In this document: piece after piece, positions 18,957 to 28,662 of the stretch | Layout of the letters: the number at the start of each line of letters is the position of its first letter | How positions within the stretch are numbered: position 1 is the stretch's first letter | Source: an uncultured Clostridia bacterium | GTDB taxonomy: Bacteria; Bacillota; Clostridia; TANB77; CAG-465 | DNA: 64,000 nucleotides | Assembly: GCA_934132895.1 (NCBI GenBank) | Contig: CAKPAG010000001.1 | Location: forward strand, 1-64,000 | Direction of reading: 5' to 3' | The notes under the pieces: generated by a model | Told to the model about the DNA's origin: nothing | The model's database searches: none | The model's input: only the letters and a program-made list of their open reading frames with translations | Made by a program: the position numbers and the translations under genes

Positions 18957-19719
18957 TTGGTATTCCCCTTACTCTATTGCAAATTCTCTTTATTCTTATT
19001 TTAATACTTACACAAATATCAACTGATTTCATCATGAATTTCATATTATGTCTTCTAAAAAATAATTTTGCTTTTTCTGGCTTACTAGCCCATGTAGCAT
19101 CATATCTATGAACCATGCAAGATTTTTCTGTAAATTTATTATTTTGATAATCATAACTTAAAGGATAAAAGTATTCTCTTGGATAAACTTTTAAGTCTCC
19201 ATCAAAAAATATTTGAATTTCTTGTTTATTTTTATCAAATCCCAATGGCTCTAATATTTTTGTTATTTGCCTTGGAATAGTCATAGCATATATATCTTTT
19301 TCATCAAATTTTTCTAATTTATCATAATTTGCTATCAAACTATCAATAAATTTATTATGGGGCTTTTTGGCACCAATTACAGCTGCATTAACAAGTCCAG
19401 AATCTTCGACTCCTAAAAAGCATTCATTATCCAAAATGTGATGAATATCTTTTGTTATTTCCATATCCGTATCTAAATACAATCCGCCATATTCAGACAG
19501 AGCTTTAAGTCTTGCATAATCTGCTACAAAAGCCCACTTTTTATTTTCATAAGCTTGTTTTACGAATATATTTTGATTAAAGTCAAAATTATCTTCATTC
19601 CATAATTTTATTTCATAATCTGGTAAAAATTTTTTCCAACTAGCCATGCATTTTTTGGCAAGCTTTGATAATGGCCTGGGTCCAAACCAACAATAATGTA
19701 TTATTTTTATATTCTCCAT
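18940..19719 (-). CDS. glycosyltransferase family 32
   Basis: 259 aa. KIIHYCWFGPRPLS at the N-terminus, WKKFLPDYEIKLWNEDNFD, and ADYARLKALSEYGGLYLDTD with the DxD donor motif are diagnostic of GT32 capsular/OCH1-like enzymes. It transfers a sugar in the cytoplasm to the growing surface glycan. Its end overlaps the following DUF2142 gene. Confidence 0.88.
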   Translation of the reverse strand: MENIKIIHYCWFGPRPLSKLAKKCMASWKKFLPDYEIKLWNEDNFDFNQNIFVKQAYENKKWAFVADYARLKALSEYGGLYLDTDMEITKDIHHILDNECFLGVEDSGLVNAAVIGAKKPHNKFIDSLIANYDKLEKFDEKDIYAMTIPRQITKILEPLGFDKNKQEIQIFFDGDLKVYPREYFYPLSYDYQNNKFTEKSCMVHRYDATWASKPEKAKLFFRRHNMKFMMKSVDICVSIKIRIKRICNRVRGIPNEKEY

Positions 19720-19722
19720 TAA

Positions 19723-20796
19723 TCATTCTCCCTTCAAATTTAAATTGCTCTCTAAAGAAATACAATCTAAATATTTTACATGAAAAAATTTATAATATAT
19801 CCTTTTATTTAAAGATAGTGTAAGTAACAATACACATTTATGGTTAATAAAAAACTGAAGTAACTTGTTTAATTTCTTTTTAGATATGCATTTTTTATAA
19901 TACACATTTTTATTCATTTTTATATTAATCATTTGTATTTTATTACATAAGCTTTTCAAAATTTTATATTTTCTAAAAAAAGGTTCTTTAGCTATATTTT
20001 CAAGTAAAAATTCATATAATCTTCTAGTATATATCATATACAAGCAACAATCTTTTTCAAATTTTGAAATTTTCAAATTTTCTAATCGTTCATTAAGTAT
20101 ATTAAAAATGTCAATTATCTGAAGATTTCTTTCATCAAATTTAATTCTCATAATTGAATTTGGAGTTAAACAATATTTATAATAAGGTTTGTTTATGTAT
20201 TTTATATTCTTTGCTTTTAATAACACTATTAAAGTAGTTCCCAGGTCTTCATATCTTAATCCTACTGGAAATTCTAACCCTTCGAATAAGTTCTTTTTTA
20301 CAATTTTATTACAAGATGATGGCATTATTGAAACATCAATACACCCCCATTTATCATTATTATATTTATCATTTTTAGCTGCAACAATATACTTGGTATT
20401 ATTTACTATATCAATTGTTTCCCAATCATAAATAATCACATCAACATTTTTTTCTATAATATATTTTATTGAATCAGCATAAAAATTTTTATCAATATAG
20501 TCATCGGAGTCTATGAAGCTTAAATATTTTCCTTTTGAATATTTTATTCCAACATTTTTAGTATCTGCCAAACCTGAATTTTCTTTTTTATAATATCTAA
20601 TTAAATCTTGATACTCATTTTTATATTCTAAAATTATTTTTTCAGAATTATCTTTTGAACCATCATTTACAATTATTATTTCACTTTTTATATCTATACT
20701 TTTTAATGCTATAATCACAGACTCTAAACATTTATTTAAATACTTTTCTGTATTATATACTGGAATGATAACAGACAATAATATTTCTTCGTTCAT
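19723..20796 (-). CDS. glycosyltransferase family 2
   Basis: 357 aa GT-A enzyme. LSVIIPVYNTEKYLNKCLES, EIIIVNDGSKDNSE and YLSFIDSDDYID give the three GT2 motifs in the first 110 residues. The C-terminal third is basic and Ile/Lys-rich with no motif I recognise. Good AGGAG site. Confidence 0.88.
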   Translation of the reverse strand: MNEEILLSVIIPVYNTEKYLNKCLESVIIALKSIDIKSEIIIVNDGSKDNSEKIILEYKNEYQDLIRYYKKENSGLADTKNVGIKYSKGKYLSFIDSDDYIDKNFYADSIKYIIEKNVDVIIYDWETIDIVNNTKYIVAAKNDKYNNDKWGCIDVSIMPSSCNKIVKKNLFEGLEFPVGLRYEDLGTTLIVLLKAKNIKYINKPYYKYCLTPNSIMRIKFDERNLQIIDIFNILNERLENLKISKFEKDCCLYMIYTRRLYEFLLENIAKEPFFRKYKILKSLCNKIQMINIKMNKNVYYKKCISKKKLNKLLQFFINHKCVLLLTLSLNKRIYYKFFHVKYLDCISLESNLNLKGE

Positions 20797-20805
20797 AACA
20801 AACTC

Positions 20806-21858
20806 CTAACTATTAATAAAATCTTGAAGTAGATTTTTGGATAATATATTATACTCTTTTTTCCATTCTTTATATAAATTTATTATTTCTTCTTTATTAT
20901 TTAAACAAAAATTTATTTTTTCAAATATTTCATTTATATCATCTTCTGCTTTTACAACTAAATAATCTTGTAACTTAGAATTTTTAAAATATGAATGATT
21001 ATTTCCTGTAACACAAGGTACACCTAATTCTAAACTTTCAAGTGGTATTACAGGTGAACATTCTGTAAAAGTAACATATAAATTAACATCATTTAAAGCC
21101 ATCCTATTTAACAATTCTTGTCTTGTCAAATAGCCTAAATGATCATCATTTATTTTCAAATTAATTGTATTACAAAATTCTTTTATTAAATTTGTTGTTG
21201 GTATAACATCTACTACTGCATTTTTTAACATTGCAGCTGCACTTAATTGATTAGCTGTATTTTTCCCCCAGCGATCGCCCGCCGCATATGAGCCTAAATA
21301 TATATTTCCTTCTTCCTTTTTAAATGCTTCTAAATTTGTAGCTTTTACATTACTAACATTATTGGTTACAAAAAATGCTTTATAACCTTTTAATTTGTAA
21401 AACTCGGCCATACTTTCTTTAAAAAAGCCGACACTGTCAACTATTTTTCTATCCATAAGTTCCATTATACTATATAGAAAATATGACTCATCTCTTTCTA
21501 CGAACATCGCATGAGAGCCATGCCATAAAAATTTTATCTTTATATATTTATTCAACTCTTTTATTCGTTCAGCTAAAGCTTTCCATCCAAATGTGATTGA
21601 ACTAAAAATTATATATTTTATGTTCAATTTAGAAATTTCTTGGGCTATTACTTCAAGTTGCTTTTTATTTAAAATTTCTTTAATTGCAATATTTTCTTTA
21701 AATAAATCTTTAGTAGAATTCATAATTCCAAGACATTCTGGGTTATATATTGCAAATCCTTCTTTATCTTTAAATTTTTTTATTTTTTCTAATATTACCA
21801 TTGTTTCTTTCTTTGGATAAAATAAAATACTTTTTACTTTTTTAAAATGTCTTGACAT
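20806..21858 (-). CDS. GT-B-like glycosyltransferase, paralogue of the neighbour's C-terminal half
   Basis: 350 aa. It aligns with the C-terminal 350 residues of the next gene: IIFSSITFGWKALAERIKE versus VIFSAFEFGFDKLAKKIKE, FLWHGSHAM versus FWHSSHSQ, and NDVNLYVTFTECSPVIPLES versus NDINLYVTFSECAPMLPIES. The last block resembles the EX7E donor region of GT4 enzymes. Probably a tandem-duplicated glycosyltransferase; substrate unknown. Confidence 0.7.
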   Translation of the reverse strand: MSRHFKKVKSILFYPKKETMVILEKIKKFKDKEGFAIYNPECLGIMNSTKDLFKENIAIKEILNKKQLEVIAQEISKLNIKYIIFSSITFGWKALAERIKELNKYIKIKFLWHGSHAMFVERDESYFLYSIMELMDRKIVDSVGFFKESMAEFYKLKGYKAFFVTNNVSNVKATNLEAFKKEEGNIYLGSYAAGDRWGKNTANQLSAAAMLKNAVVDVIPTTNLIKEFCNTINLKINDDHLGYLTRQELLNRMALNDVNLYVTFTECSPVIPLESLELGVPCVTGNNHSYFKNSKLQDYLVVKAEDDINEIFEKINFCLNNKEEIINLYKEWKKEYNILSKNLLQDFINS

Positions 21859-21873
21859 TTTTCTCCCCCGCTA

Positions 21874-23631
21874 TTACATATCTAAAAAATCTTGTACACT
21901 TTTTTTACTACAAATATCATAGTCCTTTTTCCATAAGCCATATAACTCAAATATTTTTTCTTTATTTTCTAATGCATATTTTATTTTTTCTGATATTGCG
22001 ATTACATCATCTTCTCTTGACACAACTAAATATTGTTCTAGTGCTGTATTTTTAAAATAATGATGATTATTTCCTGTTAAACATATTGTTCCACATTCCA
22101 TACTTTCTATTGGAAGCATAGGGGCACATTCAGAAAAAGTAACATACAGATTAATATCATTACTTGCCATTCTTTTCAAAAGTTCTTCTCTTTTTACTCC
22201 CTTAGTTAAACCTGTCATTTTCAACCCTATTTTTGAAGCAAAAACTTGTCCTTCAAAATTTAATGGTACACTGTCTACTATTGCATTTGAAATTAAAGAC
22301 GCCCCTGCAATTTGATTGAACATATTTTTTCTCCAGTCCATTCCAGCTGCATATAGTCCAATTTTTATATTTTGCTTCAAATTATTTATTTTATTATTTT
22401 TTAATAAAATAATTTTTTGCTTTAAATTCTCATCAAGATTTACTGTATTTTGTATAAAGGCTGTTTTAAATCCTTGTTTTTCATAAAATTTAAGCAAACT
22501 TTCTTTACAAGTTCCAAATACATCTATTATTCCAGCTCTATGTAGCTTAATAACCGTTAAATTGGTTTTCCAATTCATAATATCTACAAGTTGACCATTA
22601 ATCTGAGAATGACTACTATGCCAAAAAAGTTTTATTTTAATATTTTTATTCATTTCTTTTATTTTTTTGGCTAATTTATCAAAACCAAACTCAAATGCAC
22701 TAAATATCACTTGTTTTACATTCAACTCTATGATTTTTTTAGCTATCAGATCTACTTGAGAAGAAGTATATGTTCCTTGTAATGGTACTAAATTATTAAA
22801 AAGTTCTTTTGTAGCACTGGTAACTCCCATCCATCTTGGATTATGTAAAATTATGTATTCTGGTTTTATTTTTTTATATTCATCTAATACTTTGGCTGCT
22901 TCTAAAACAGACTCTTCGATCTTTTTAGAATTTTCAAATTTTCCTTTAGTCTGTTTCTTAATATATTTTTTGGCTCCTATTTGATTCCTAACAGAATCAG
23001 TTAATGTTAACAAATATCTTAAAGTATATGGCCCATATTTTTTATATACATTATATTTTATTCTAGCAAATTTTGAAAGGGGAAAATTTTCATGAAATAT
23101 AGTCTTTGTATTTTCGGATATATTTTTGCCATGCCTTTCATAATCTAAAGGATAAAAAAAATCATAAGGATAAATGTATAACTTATCATCAACGTTTACT
23201 AAACTATTATACGTCTCTTTTAGATTTTTATTTGTTACTTGGGATAAAACATCTGTTATACTATCATATTTTCCTTCTTCAATTAAATCAAGTATTTGCT
23301 TTAAATAACTATTGCCACTTGATTTAGCAAATATAATATTAGTAGCAATTTCATTTTCTGTTTTATATCCTAAAAAAACTTCATTTTGCAAAAAATTATT
23401 TAAGCTTTCCCTAAGTTCAAACTTACCATCTAAAAGAAGTCCACCATTTTTATATACTATATAGATTCTTAAATAATCTAAGTATAGTTTGTTTTCTTCT
23501 TTTAGTCTTATTTCTTTTTTTAACCTTAAAATATCATCTTGTTCTAATACATTTAATTGGGTATTTTTGATATTTTTATTTATACTACTAATATACTTAT
23601 CTTCATTATTTAAAACAAATACTTTAATCAT
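21874..23631 (-). CDS. two-domain glycosyltransferase (GT32-like plus GT-B-like)
   Basis: 585 aa. Residues 1-200 resemble a GT32-type domain (YLDYLRIYIVYKNGGLLLDG, with the DxD position read as LDG, and YPYDFFYPLDYERHGK), perhaps degenerate. Residues ~235-585 are a GT-B-like domain shared with the neighbouring 350-aa protein. The loss of a clear DxD suggests the N-terminal half may no longer be catalytic. It overlaps the upstream gene by 8 nt. Confidence 0.7.
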   Translation of the reverse strand: MIKVFVLNNEDKYISSINKNIKNTQLNVLEQDDILRLKKEIRLKEENKLYLDYLRIYIVYKNGGLLLDGKFELRESLNNFLQNEVFLGYKTENEIATNIIFAKSSGNSYLKQILDLIEEGKYDSITDVLSQVTNKNLKETYNSLVNVDDKLYIYPYDFFYPLDYERHGKNISENTKTIFHENFPLSKFARIKYNVYKKYGPYTLRYLLTLTDSVRNQIGAKKYIKKQTKGKFENSKKIEESVLEAAKVLDEYKKIKPEYIILHNPRWMGVTSATKELFNNLVPLQGTYTSSQVDLIAKKIIELNVKQVIFSAFEFGFDKLAKKIKEMNKNIKIKLFWHSSHSQINGQLVDIMNWKTNLTVIKLHRAGIIDVFGTCKESLLKFYEKQGFKTAFIQNTVNLDENLKQKIILLKNNKINNLKQNIKIGLYAAGMDWRKNMFNQIAGASLISNAIVDSVPLNFEGQVFASKIGLKMTGLTKGVKREELLKRMASNDINLYVTFSECAPMLPIESMECGTICLTGNNHHYFKNTALEQYLVVSREDDVIAISEKIKYALENKEKIFELYGLWKKDYDICSKKSVQDFLDM

Positions 23632-24667
23632 TTTTTCTCCTACTCAATTTATTATTAAAATTGTATTCAAAAAAGTCATAATATTTTTGAGATATATTAT
23701 TAATTGAAAATTTTTTAATACTTTCTATGTTTTCTTTAGATAATTCTTCACATATATCATAATTTTTTATAATATATTTAATCTTAGATTTTAAAGCCTC
23801 GACGGTTCTTTCTTCTAAAATTAATTCTTTTTGTTTTTTCCCAAAAGCTTCTTTAACTATACCTACATCAGTAGATATAACAGGTAATCCTGAAGCCATA
23901 GCTTCTAGAACAGGCATTGGAGTACCTTCAGTTGAAGAAGTGCAAATATATACATCAATATCTCCATAAAATTTAGGCATTTTTTCATTAGGAATAATTC
24001 CTTGCGCTGAATCTAACAATTTTAATTTTATATTATATCCTTCCTGTTTTAGTTCGTTTATTGCTGGTTTTAATATATAATTTACACCTTTTAAATCTTC
24101 CTCTCCATTAGGTCCTACAAAGTTACTATTTCCAACCCAACCAAAAACAAATTTATCTTTATTATTATACTTTCTCCCTATAACAGGCTTAAATATATTT
24201 AAATCAACAAAATCATTTATAACACCATACAATTTTTCCTTGTTTATATTTTCATATATATCGTAAAGTTTTTTAGAAGTAACAAAATACGAATTAATAT
24301 ATTTAAATACTTCATTTGTTCTCCACTTTTCTTTTTCATCAAGATATAAATGATCACAAACTGATGTTGTAATAATTTTTGAATTTATAAATTTGGTATA
24401 AAATTCTTCTTTTTCATATCCCATAGACAAAATATAATTATCCATGTTGTTATTATCAATAAGCGATAAATATCCTCTCCAAAAGAAATGAATTAAATCA
24501 TATTTATTTGTAAATATAAATAACTTAACCATATTTCCTTCAAAAAAGCTGCCTGGTAATATATCAATTTCATAAGCGTCATTTAAATTTTCTTTCAATT
24601 TATTTGCTAAAATTTCAAAAGTCCATCCTTCAACGTCAATAATAAAGAGTATTTTTTTCTTTTTCAT
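23624..24667 (-). CDS. glycosyltransferase family 4
   Basis: 347 aa. ILFIIDVEGWTFEILANKL opens the acceptor domain; FVFGWVGNSNFVGPNGEEDLK and TSSTEGTPMPVLEAMASGLP followed by VISTDVGIVKE form the donor domain with the EX7E glutamates. No acceptor specificity visible. Confidence 0.85.
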   Translation of the reverse strand: MKKKKILFIIDVEGWTFEILANKLKENLNDAYEIDILPGSFFEGNMVKLFIFTNKYDLIHFFWRGYLSLIDNNNMDNYILSMGYEKEEFYTKFINSKIITTSVCDHLYLDEKEKWRTNEVFKYINSYFVTSKKLYDIYENINKEKLYGVINDFVDLNIFKPVIGRKYNNKDKFVFGWVGNSNFVGPNGEEDLKGVNYILKPAINELKQEGYNIKLKLLDSAQGIIPNEKMPKFYGDIDVYICTSSTEGTPMPVLEAMASGLPVISTDVGIVKEAFGKKQKELILEERTVEALKSKIKYIIKNYDICEELSKENIESIKKFSINNISQKYYDFFEYNFNNKLSRRKND

Positions 24668-24895
24668 CTATTTTTTCCCCTTTAAAAATTTTCCAATTTT
24701 ATCAGCATATCTAAAAGTCCTAGAATTAAGAATTGTGTTAATAACATTCTCTTTATTTTCTATATCATTTTTTAAAATATTAATTTCGTAACTAAAATTT
24801 TCGTTTTTCATTTTAATTTCATTTATTTTTTCCTTTAGAATGTTATTTTCTATTTCTAATTCTTCTAATAAAACATTTTCTTTACTTAAAGCCAT
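24668..24895 (-). CDS. small coiled-coil protein in the glycan locus
   Basis: 75 aa, almost entirely one charged heptad-like helix (LLEELEIENNILKEKINEIK and on), ending in NSRTFRYADKIGKFLKGKK. That ending resembles the basic tail after coiled coils in some glycosyltransferases. It starts at an ATG with GGGG upstream and ends directly before the next ATG. It may be a scaffold subunit or a detached domain; function unknown. Confidence 0.6.
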   Translation of the reverse strand: MALSKENVLLEELEIENNILKEKINEIKMKNENFSYEINILKNDIENKENVINTILNSRTFRYADKIGKFLKGKK

Positions 24896-24897
24896 AC

Positions 24898-27060
24898 TTA
24901 ATTACCCCTAATTTTTTTTAATATTTTCATAATCCCTGTCTTTTGCAAGAATTTTATAAAGCCTCTCCAAACTCTATATCTCCATAATATGTCTTTAAGC
25001 TTAGGTGATTTATATACTACTTTATTTTCACCAAATTCAGGTAAATAAAAAGATGGATTATTATATAAATAACTTGGCCCATTAGCTGAAATTATATTAT
25101 AAATTTCAGTGCCATATTCTTGATATATTTTTCTATGATTTTTAGTAATAATTTCAGTCAAATATAATAAATTATTAGCATTAAACCCTCTTGCCATTGA
25201 GTTTTTTCTTACTCTATAGTATGATAAAAATTCTGGTATACAAACCCCTAAGCATTTTTTCTCAGCTAAAGATATCCACATATCATAATCTTCCATTCCA
25301 TATTCCATTTCTGGTCTATTTAGACCATACCTTAGGAAATCTTCTTTTCTAACTAAAGTATTAGCATTAAGCATATTATGGCAAAGTAAATATGGTAATT
25401 GAATATCAAAAGTTGTCCATGTGCCATTACTTCCTTCGAAATATTTAACCCAGCTATAAACATAAGAAACATTGTCAAATCTGTTTAAAATATTAATTGC
25501 TTTATTATAAAAAGATTCTTCTACTAAATCGTCAGCATCTAAAAATGCTATGAATTCTCCATTAGCTTCTTTTCCTCCAACATTTCTAGCGTTAGCAAGA
25601 CCAGCATTTTCAATATTAAGTACTTTTACCATATTGTCTTTTTCATACTTTTCTAAGGCCTTAATACTATCTTCTTCATTTGAACCATCATTTACAATTA
25701 TTATTTCTTTTTTACTATATAAAGATTTTTTTATGCTATCTACTGTTTCATCTATATATTTTCCCATATTATAATATGGAATTACTATAGATAATAATCC
25801 TTTATTATTTCCTACTTTTATTGCTTCATATTCATTATTATCATTTAAAAATGGATATTTTTTACTTTCTTTATAGTTGTCTATAATTTCATTAAAAAAC
25901 TTTTTCCTTTTAACATAATTATCTTCTACATTACAAAGTTTTGTTATCCTTTTTTTAGCATTTTCTCCAATAATATCCAGCTTACTTTCTTCAGTGTTTA
26001 AAACCTCTATGATTTTTTTATCTAAACTATATTTTTCTTCATGATCGAAAATAAACCCATTAACGCCATCACTTTCAACCATTTCAGCTTGCCCACCTTG
26101 TTTTGATACAATAACAGGCTTAGCTAGCCACATTGACATAATGCATGTATTTGGAAAATTTTCATATAGTGAAGGAATTACTGTAGCCTTTGCCTTTTTA
26201 ATGTCTTTTATTAAAATGTCTTGAGGGGTATTTTTTTGGAAAATTAAAATTCCTTCTTCTACCCTATTACAATATTTTTTCTTTAAAATTTCGCCTAAAT
26301 ACTCATTTTTAGGAAAAAATTTAGTATCTCCTCCAATTAATTTTAATTTACATTTATATCCTTTTTTCCATAGTCTTTCAAAAGCTTCTACTAGTTGCTC
26401 TACTCCTTTTCTATATTCAGTTCTTCCAAAATATACAAATAGATTATTATCTTTTTCTGTATTTTTATTATCTTCTTCTAAATCAAAGGGTAGATTTATA
26501 ACTTTTATTTTTTTATTAGGATTTAAATATTGCAATTTGTCAGCTAAAAATTGACTTGGACATAAAAGAGCGTCTGCTGCTTTTATACAAAATTTTTCCA
26601 TTTCTCCAACCCAATAATCAGGTAATTTAAAATTAATATTTTTATTTACACTATACAAAGCAAATTGAGGAGTATGCAAATGTATAACAACAGGAATATC
26701 TTTTAAATAATTCTTATCTAAATATTTACTTTGCAATATATAATAACCAATCGCATTATATTCTTGAATTTCAATAATATCTGGTTTTTCCTCTAATAAC
26801 AACTTATTTAAATATTCAAAATATTGATATGCCATGGATTGAATTTCACCCATATACGAATATTCATTATCATACTTAAGCAAAAATCTACATACTTCTA
26901 AATTTTCGTTTATTTTTGTTCTAGCATTTTCACTATCTCTTAATATTACTTTAACGCTATCTCCTTTTTGTGAATACATTTTTGCAACATTTTCTACATA
27001 AGTTCCTATTCCCCCTCCAAAAGCTGGAGGATATTCTGTAGTTAAGATCCATATTTTCAT
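24898..27060 (-). CDS. bifunctional GT4-GT2 glycosyltransferase
   Basis: 720 aa with two catalytic domains. Residues 1-400 are GT4: TTEYPPAFGGGIGTYVENVA, LFVYFGRTEYRKGVEQLVEA and PSLYENFPNTCIMSMWLAKP. Residues ~420-700 are GT2: LSIVIPYYNMGKYIDETVDS, IIIVNDGSNEED and FIAFLDADDLVE. Such fusions add two successive sugars to one glycan chain. Strong AAAGGAG site. Confidence 0.87.
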   Translation of the reverse strand: MKIWILTTEYPPAFGGGIGTYVENVAKMYSQKGDSVKVILRDSENARTKINENLEVCRFLLKYDNEYSYMGEIQSMAYQYFEYLNKLLLEEKPDIIEIQEYNAIGYYILQSKYLDKNYLKDIPVVIHLHTPQFALYSVNKNINFKLPDYWVGEMEKFCIKAADALLCPSQFLADKLQYLNPNKKIKVINLPFDLEEDNKNTEKDNNLFVYFGRTEYRKGVEQLVEAFERLWKKGYKCKLKLIGGDTKFFPKNEYLGEILKKKYCNRVEEGILIFQKNTPQDILIKDIKKAKATVIPSLYENFPNTCIMSMWLAKPVIVSKQGGQAEMVESDGVNGFIFDHEEKYSLDKKIIEVLNTEESKLDIIGENAKKRITKLCNVEDNYVKRKKFFNEIIDNYKESKKYPFLNDNNEYEAIKVGNNKGLLSIVIPYYNMGKYIDETVDSIKKSLYSKKEIIIVNDGSNEEDSIKALEKYEKDNMVKVLNIENAGLANARNVGGKEANGEFIAFLDADDLVEESFYNKAINILNRFDNVSYVYSWVKYFEGSNGTWTTFDIQLPYLLCHNMLNANTLVRKEDFLRYGLNRPEMEYGMEDYDMWISLAEKKCLGVCIPEFLSYYRVRKNSMARGFNANNLLYLTEIITKNHRKIYQEYGTEIYNIISANGPSYLYNNPSFYLPEFGENKVVYKSPKLKDILWRYRVWRGFIKFLQKTGIMKILKKIRGN

Positions 27061-27097
27061 TTCAAATTATTCTCCTTTAAAAAACATATAATATATA

Positions 27098-27844
27098 CTA
27101 GCCTTGTTCAGCTAAATATGCTTTAGCAACCTCTTCAGTAGAACCATCCATCTTTAAAATGCCATTATATAACCAAACTGCTCTATCACAGAAACTTTTA
27201 ACTTGATCCATACTGTGTGAAACAAATACCATTGTTTTACCTTGAGCTTTTAACTCTTTCATCTTATTTAAACACTTATCTTGGAAATGTGCATCTCCAA
27301 CAGCTAGTATTTCATCAATAAGCAAAATATCTGCTTGTACATTTACTGCAATTGAAAAAGCAAGCCTCATATACATACCTGATGAATATGTTCTAACTGG
27401 CACATCAATAAACTGACCAAGTTCAGAAAAATCTATTATTTGATCTATTATAGGATCAACATCTTTTTTTCCTAATCCATACATAGATGCATTAAAATAT
27501 ATATTTTCTCTACCAGTAAAATCGGTATTAAATCCTGCTCCAAGTTCAATCATACTAGATATTTTTCCATTTATTTCAATTGTTCCCTTTTCAGGGTATA
27601 TTATTTTATTTAAGAGCTTTAAAAGTGTAGATTTACCAGATCCATTAACTCCTATAAGAGCTACAGATTCACCTTTTTTTATATCCAAATTTATATCTTT
27701 TAAAACAACATGTTTTGTTTTTTTATTTCTCTTTAAATTTGAAAGCCTTTCCTTAAGGAAGTATGCTTTATCTTCATATATTGTAAATTCTTTATACATG
27801 TTTTTTACTGATATTGCTATGTCATTATTATTTTTCTTAGCCAC
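27098..27844 (-). CDS. polysaccharide/teichoic acid ABC exporter, ATPase subunit
   Basis: 248 aa. Walker A is GVNGSGKST, the signature region is YSSGMYMRLAFS, Walker B is DILLIDEILAVGD, and VFVSHSMDQVK carries the switch histidine. IELGAGFNTDFTGRENIY is typical of Wzt/TagH/RfbE exporters. It lacks the extra C-terminal carbohydrate-binding domain of some Wzt proteins. The start is GTG, 9 nt after GGAGGT. It works with the permease just upstream to export the finished lipid-linked glycan. Confidence 0.9.
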   Translation of the reverse strand: MAKKNNNDIAISVKNMYKEFTIYEDKAYFLKERLSNLKRNKKTKHVVLKDINLDIKKGESVALIGVNGSGKSTLLKLLNKIIYPEKGTIEINGKISSMIELGAGFNTDFTGRENIYFNASMYGLGKKDVDPIIDQIIDFSELGQFIDVPVRTYSSGMYMRLAFSIAVNVQADILLIDEILAVGDAHFQDKCLNKMKELKAQGKTMVFVSHSMDQVKSFCDRAVWLYNGILKMDGSTEEVAKAYLAEQG

Positions 27845-27849
27845 TTTAA

Positions 27850-28632
27850 TTATACCTCCTCTGCGAAACGTCTTTGCAATTTGTTGAATACTAAATAACC
27901 AATTATAAGAAATGCGATTGAAACTAAGAATACAATCCCAAGATTTCTAAAATCAGGTAACGTTTTATTGTACAATATATTTTGATATTCTTGCATAATT
28001 AATGTCATTGGATTTAACTTATATAATTTTAAAAATTTTTCTGGTACCATTGAAATACTATATAATATTGGACATGCATACATCCAAATCATCATAACTG
28101 GATTCATAATATATTGTACATCTCTAATATATACATTTGCTGCTGATAATATCATAATAAGTCCTAGACTAAAAATAGCTTGTATCAATACAATCAAAGG
28201 TAAAAATATTGCTACCCACGAAATACCTACACCAGATACTAGTAAAGCTATAAATATTATTACTGCACTGAAAAAATATTGTATTGTATTACTTATTACA
28301 ACAGCTAAAGGTAACACCTCTCTTGGAAAATACACTTTTTTAAGTATACTTGCATTGTTAGATACACAGGTAGTTCCAACTGCAATGGTATTTGCAAAAG
28401 CATTCCATGGCATTAAACATATAAATAAATAAATCGAATAATGCTCTATTCCAGTTCTAAATACAAACTGAAATACCAAAGAATATACTGCAAGCATAAG
28501 TAGAGGATTTAATAAAGTCCAAAGAAATCCGAAAAATGATCCCTTGTACCTACCATTTATATCTTGCTTTACTAAAGTCTTTAGCATATGTCTATAATCA
28601 TATACTTCTTTTATTTTATCTATAATCTTCAT
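27850..28632 (-). CDS. polysaccharide/teichoic acid ABC exporter, permease subunit
   Basis: 260 aa with six hydrophobic segments. The opening LVKQDINGRYKGSFFGFLWT followed by LLNPLLMLAVYSLVF is the hallmark of ABC-2 permeases of the Wzm/TagG type. It forms the membrane channel for the adjacent ATPase. The two genes are 5 bp apart. Confidence 0.9.
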   Translation of the reverse strand: MKIIDKIKEVYDYRHMLKTLVKQDINGRYKGSFFGFLWTLLNPLLMLAVYSLVFQFVFRTGIEHYSIYLFICLMPWNAFANTIAVGTTCVSNNASILKKVYFPREVLPLAVVISNTIQYFFSAVIIFIALLVSGVGISWVAIFLPLIVLIQAIFSLGLIMILSAANVYIRDVQYIMNPVMMIWMYACPILYSISMVPEKFLKLYKLNPMTLIMQEYQNILYNKTLPDFRNLGIVFLVSIAFLIIGYLVFNKLQRRFAEEV

Positions 28633-28662
28633 TTAACTACTCCTTTTATAATTATTATTTCC

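Noticed and set aside
21271..21284. GC-rich patch GCGATCGCCCGCCGC in an AT-rich gene, possible foreign insert or CGG codons
   Set aside because: In frame it reads GCG GCG GGC GAT CGC (A A G D R); the CCG triplets are out of frame and the protein aligns with its paralogue.
24668..24895. Possibility that the small coiled-coil frame is a frameshifted tail of the 720-aa transferase
   Set aside because: The upstream protein ends cleanly in a basic helix, the small gene has its own ribosome site, and no CGG or other break joins the two.
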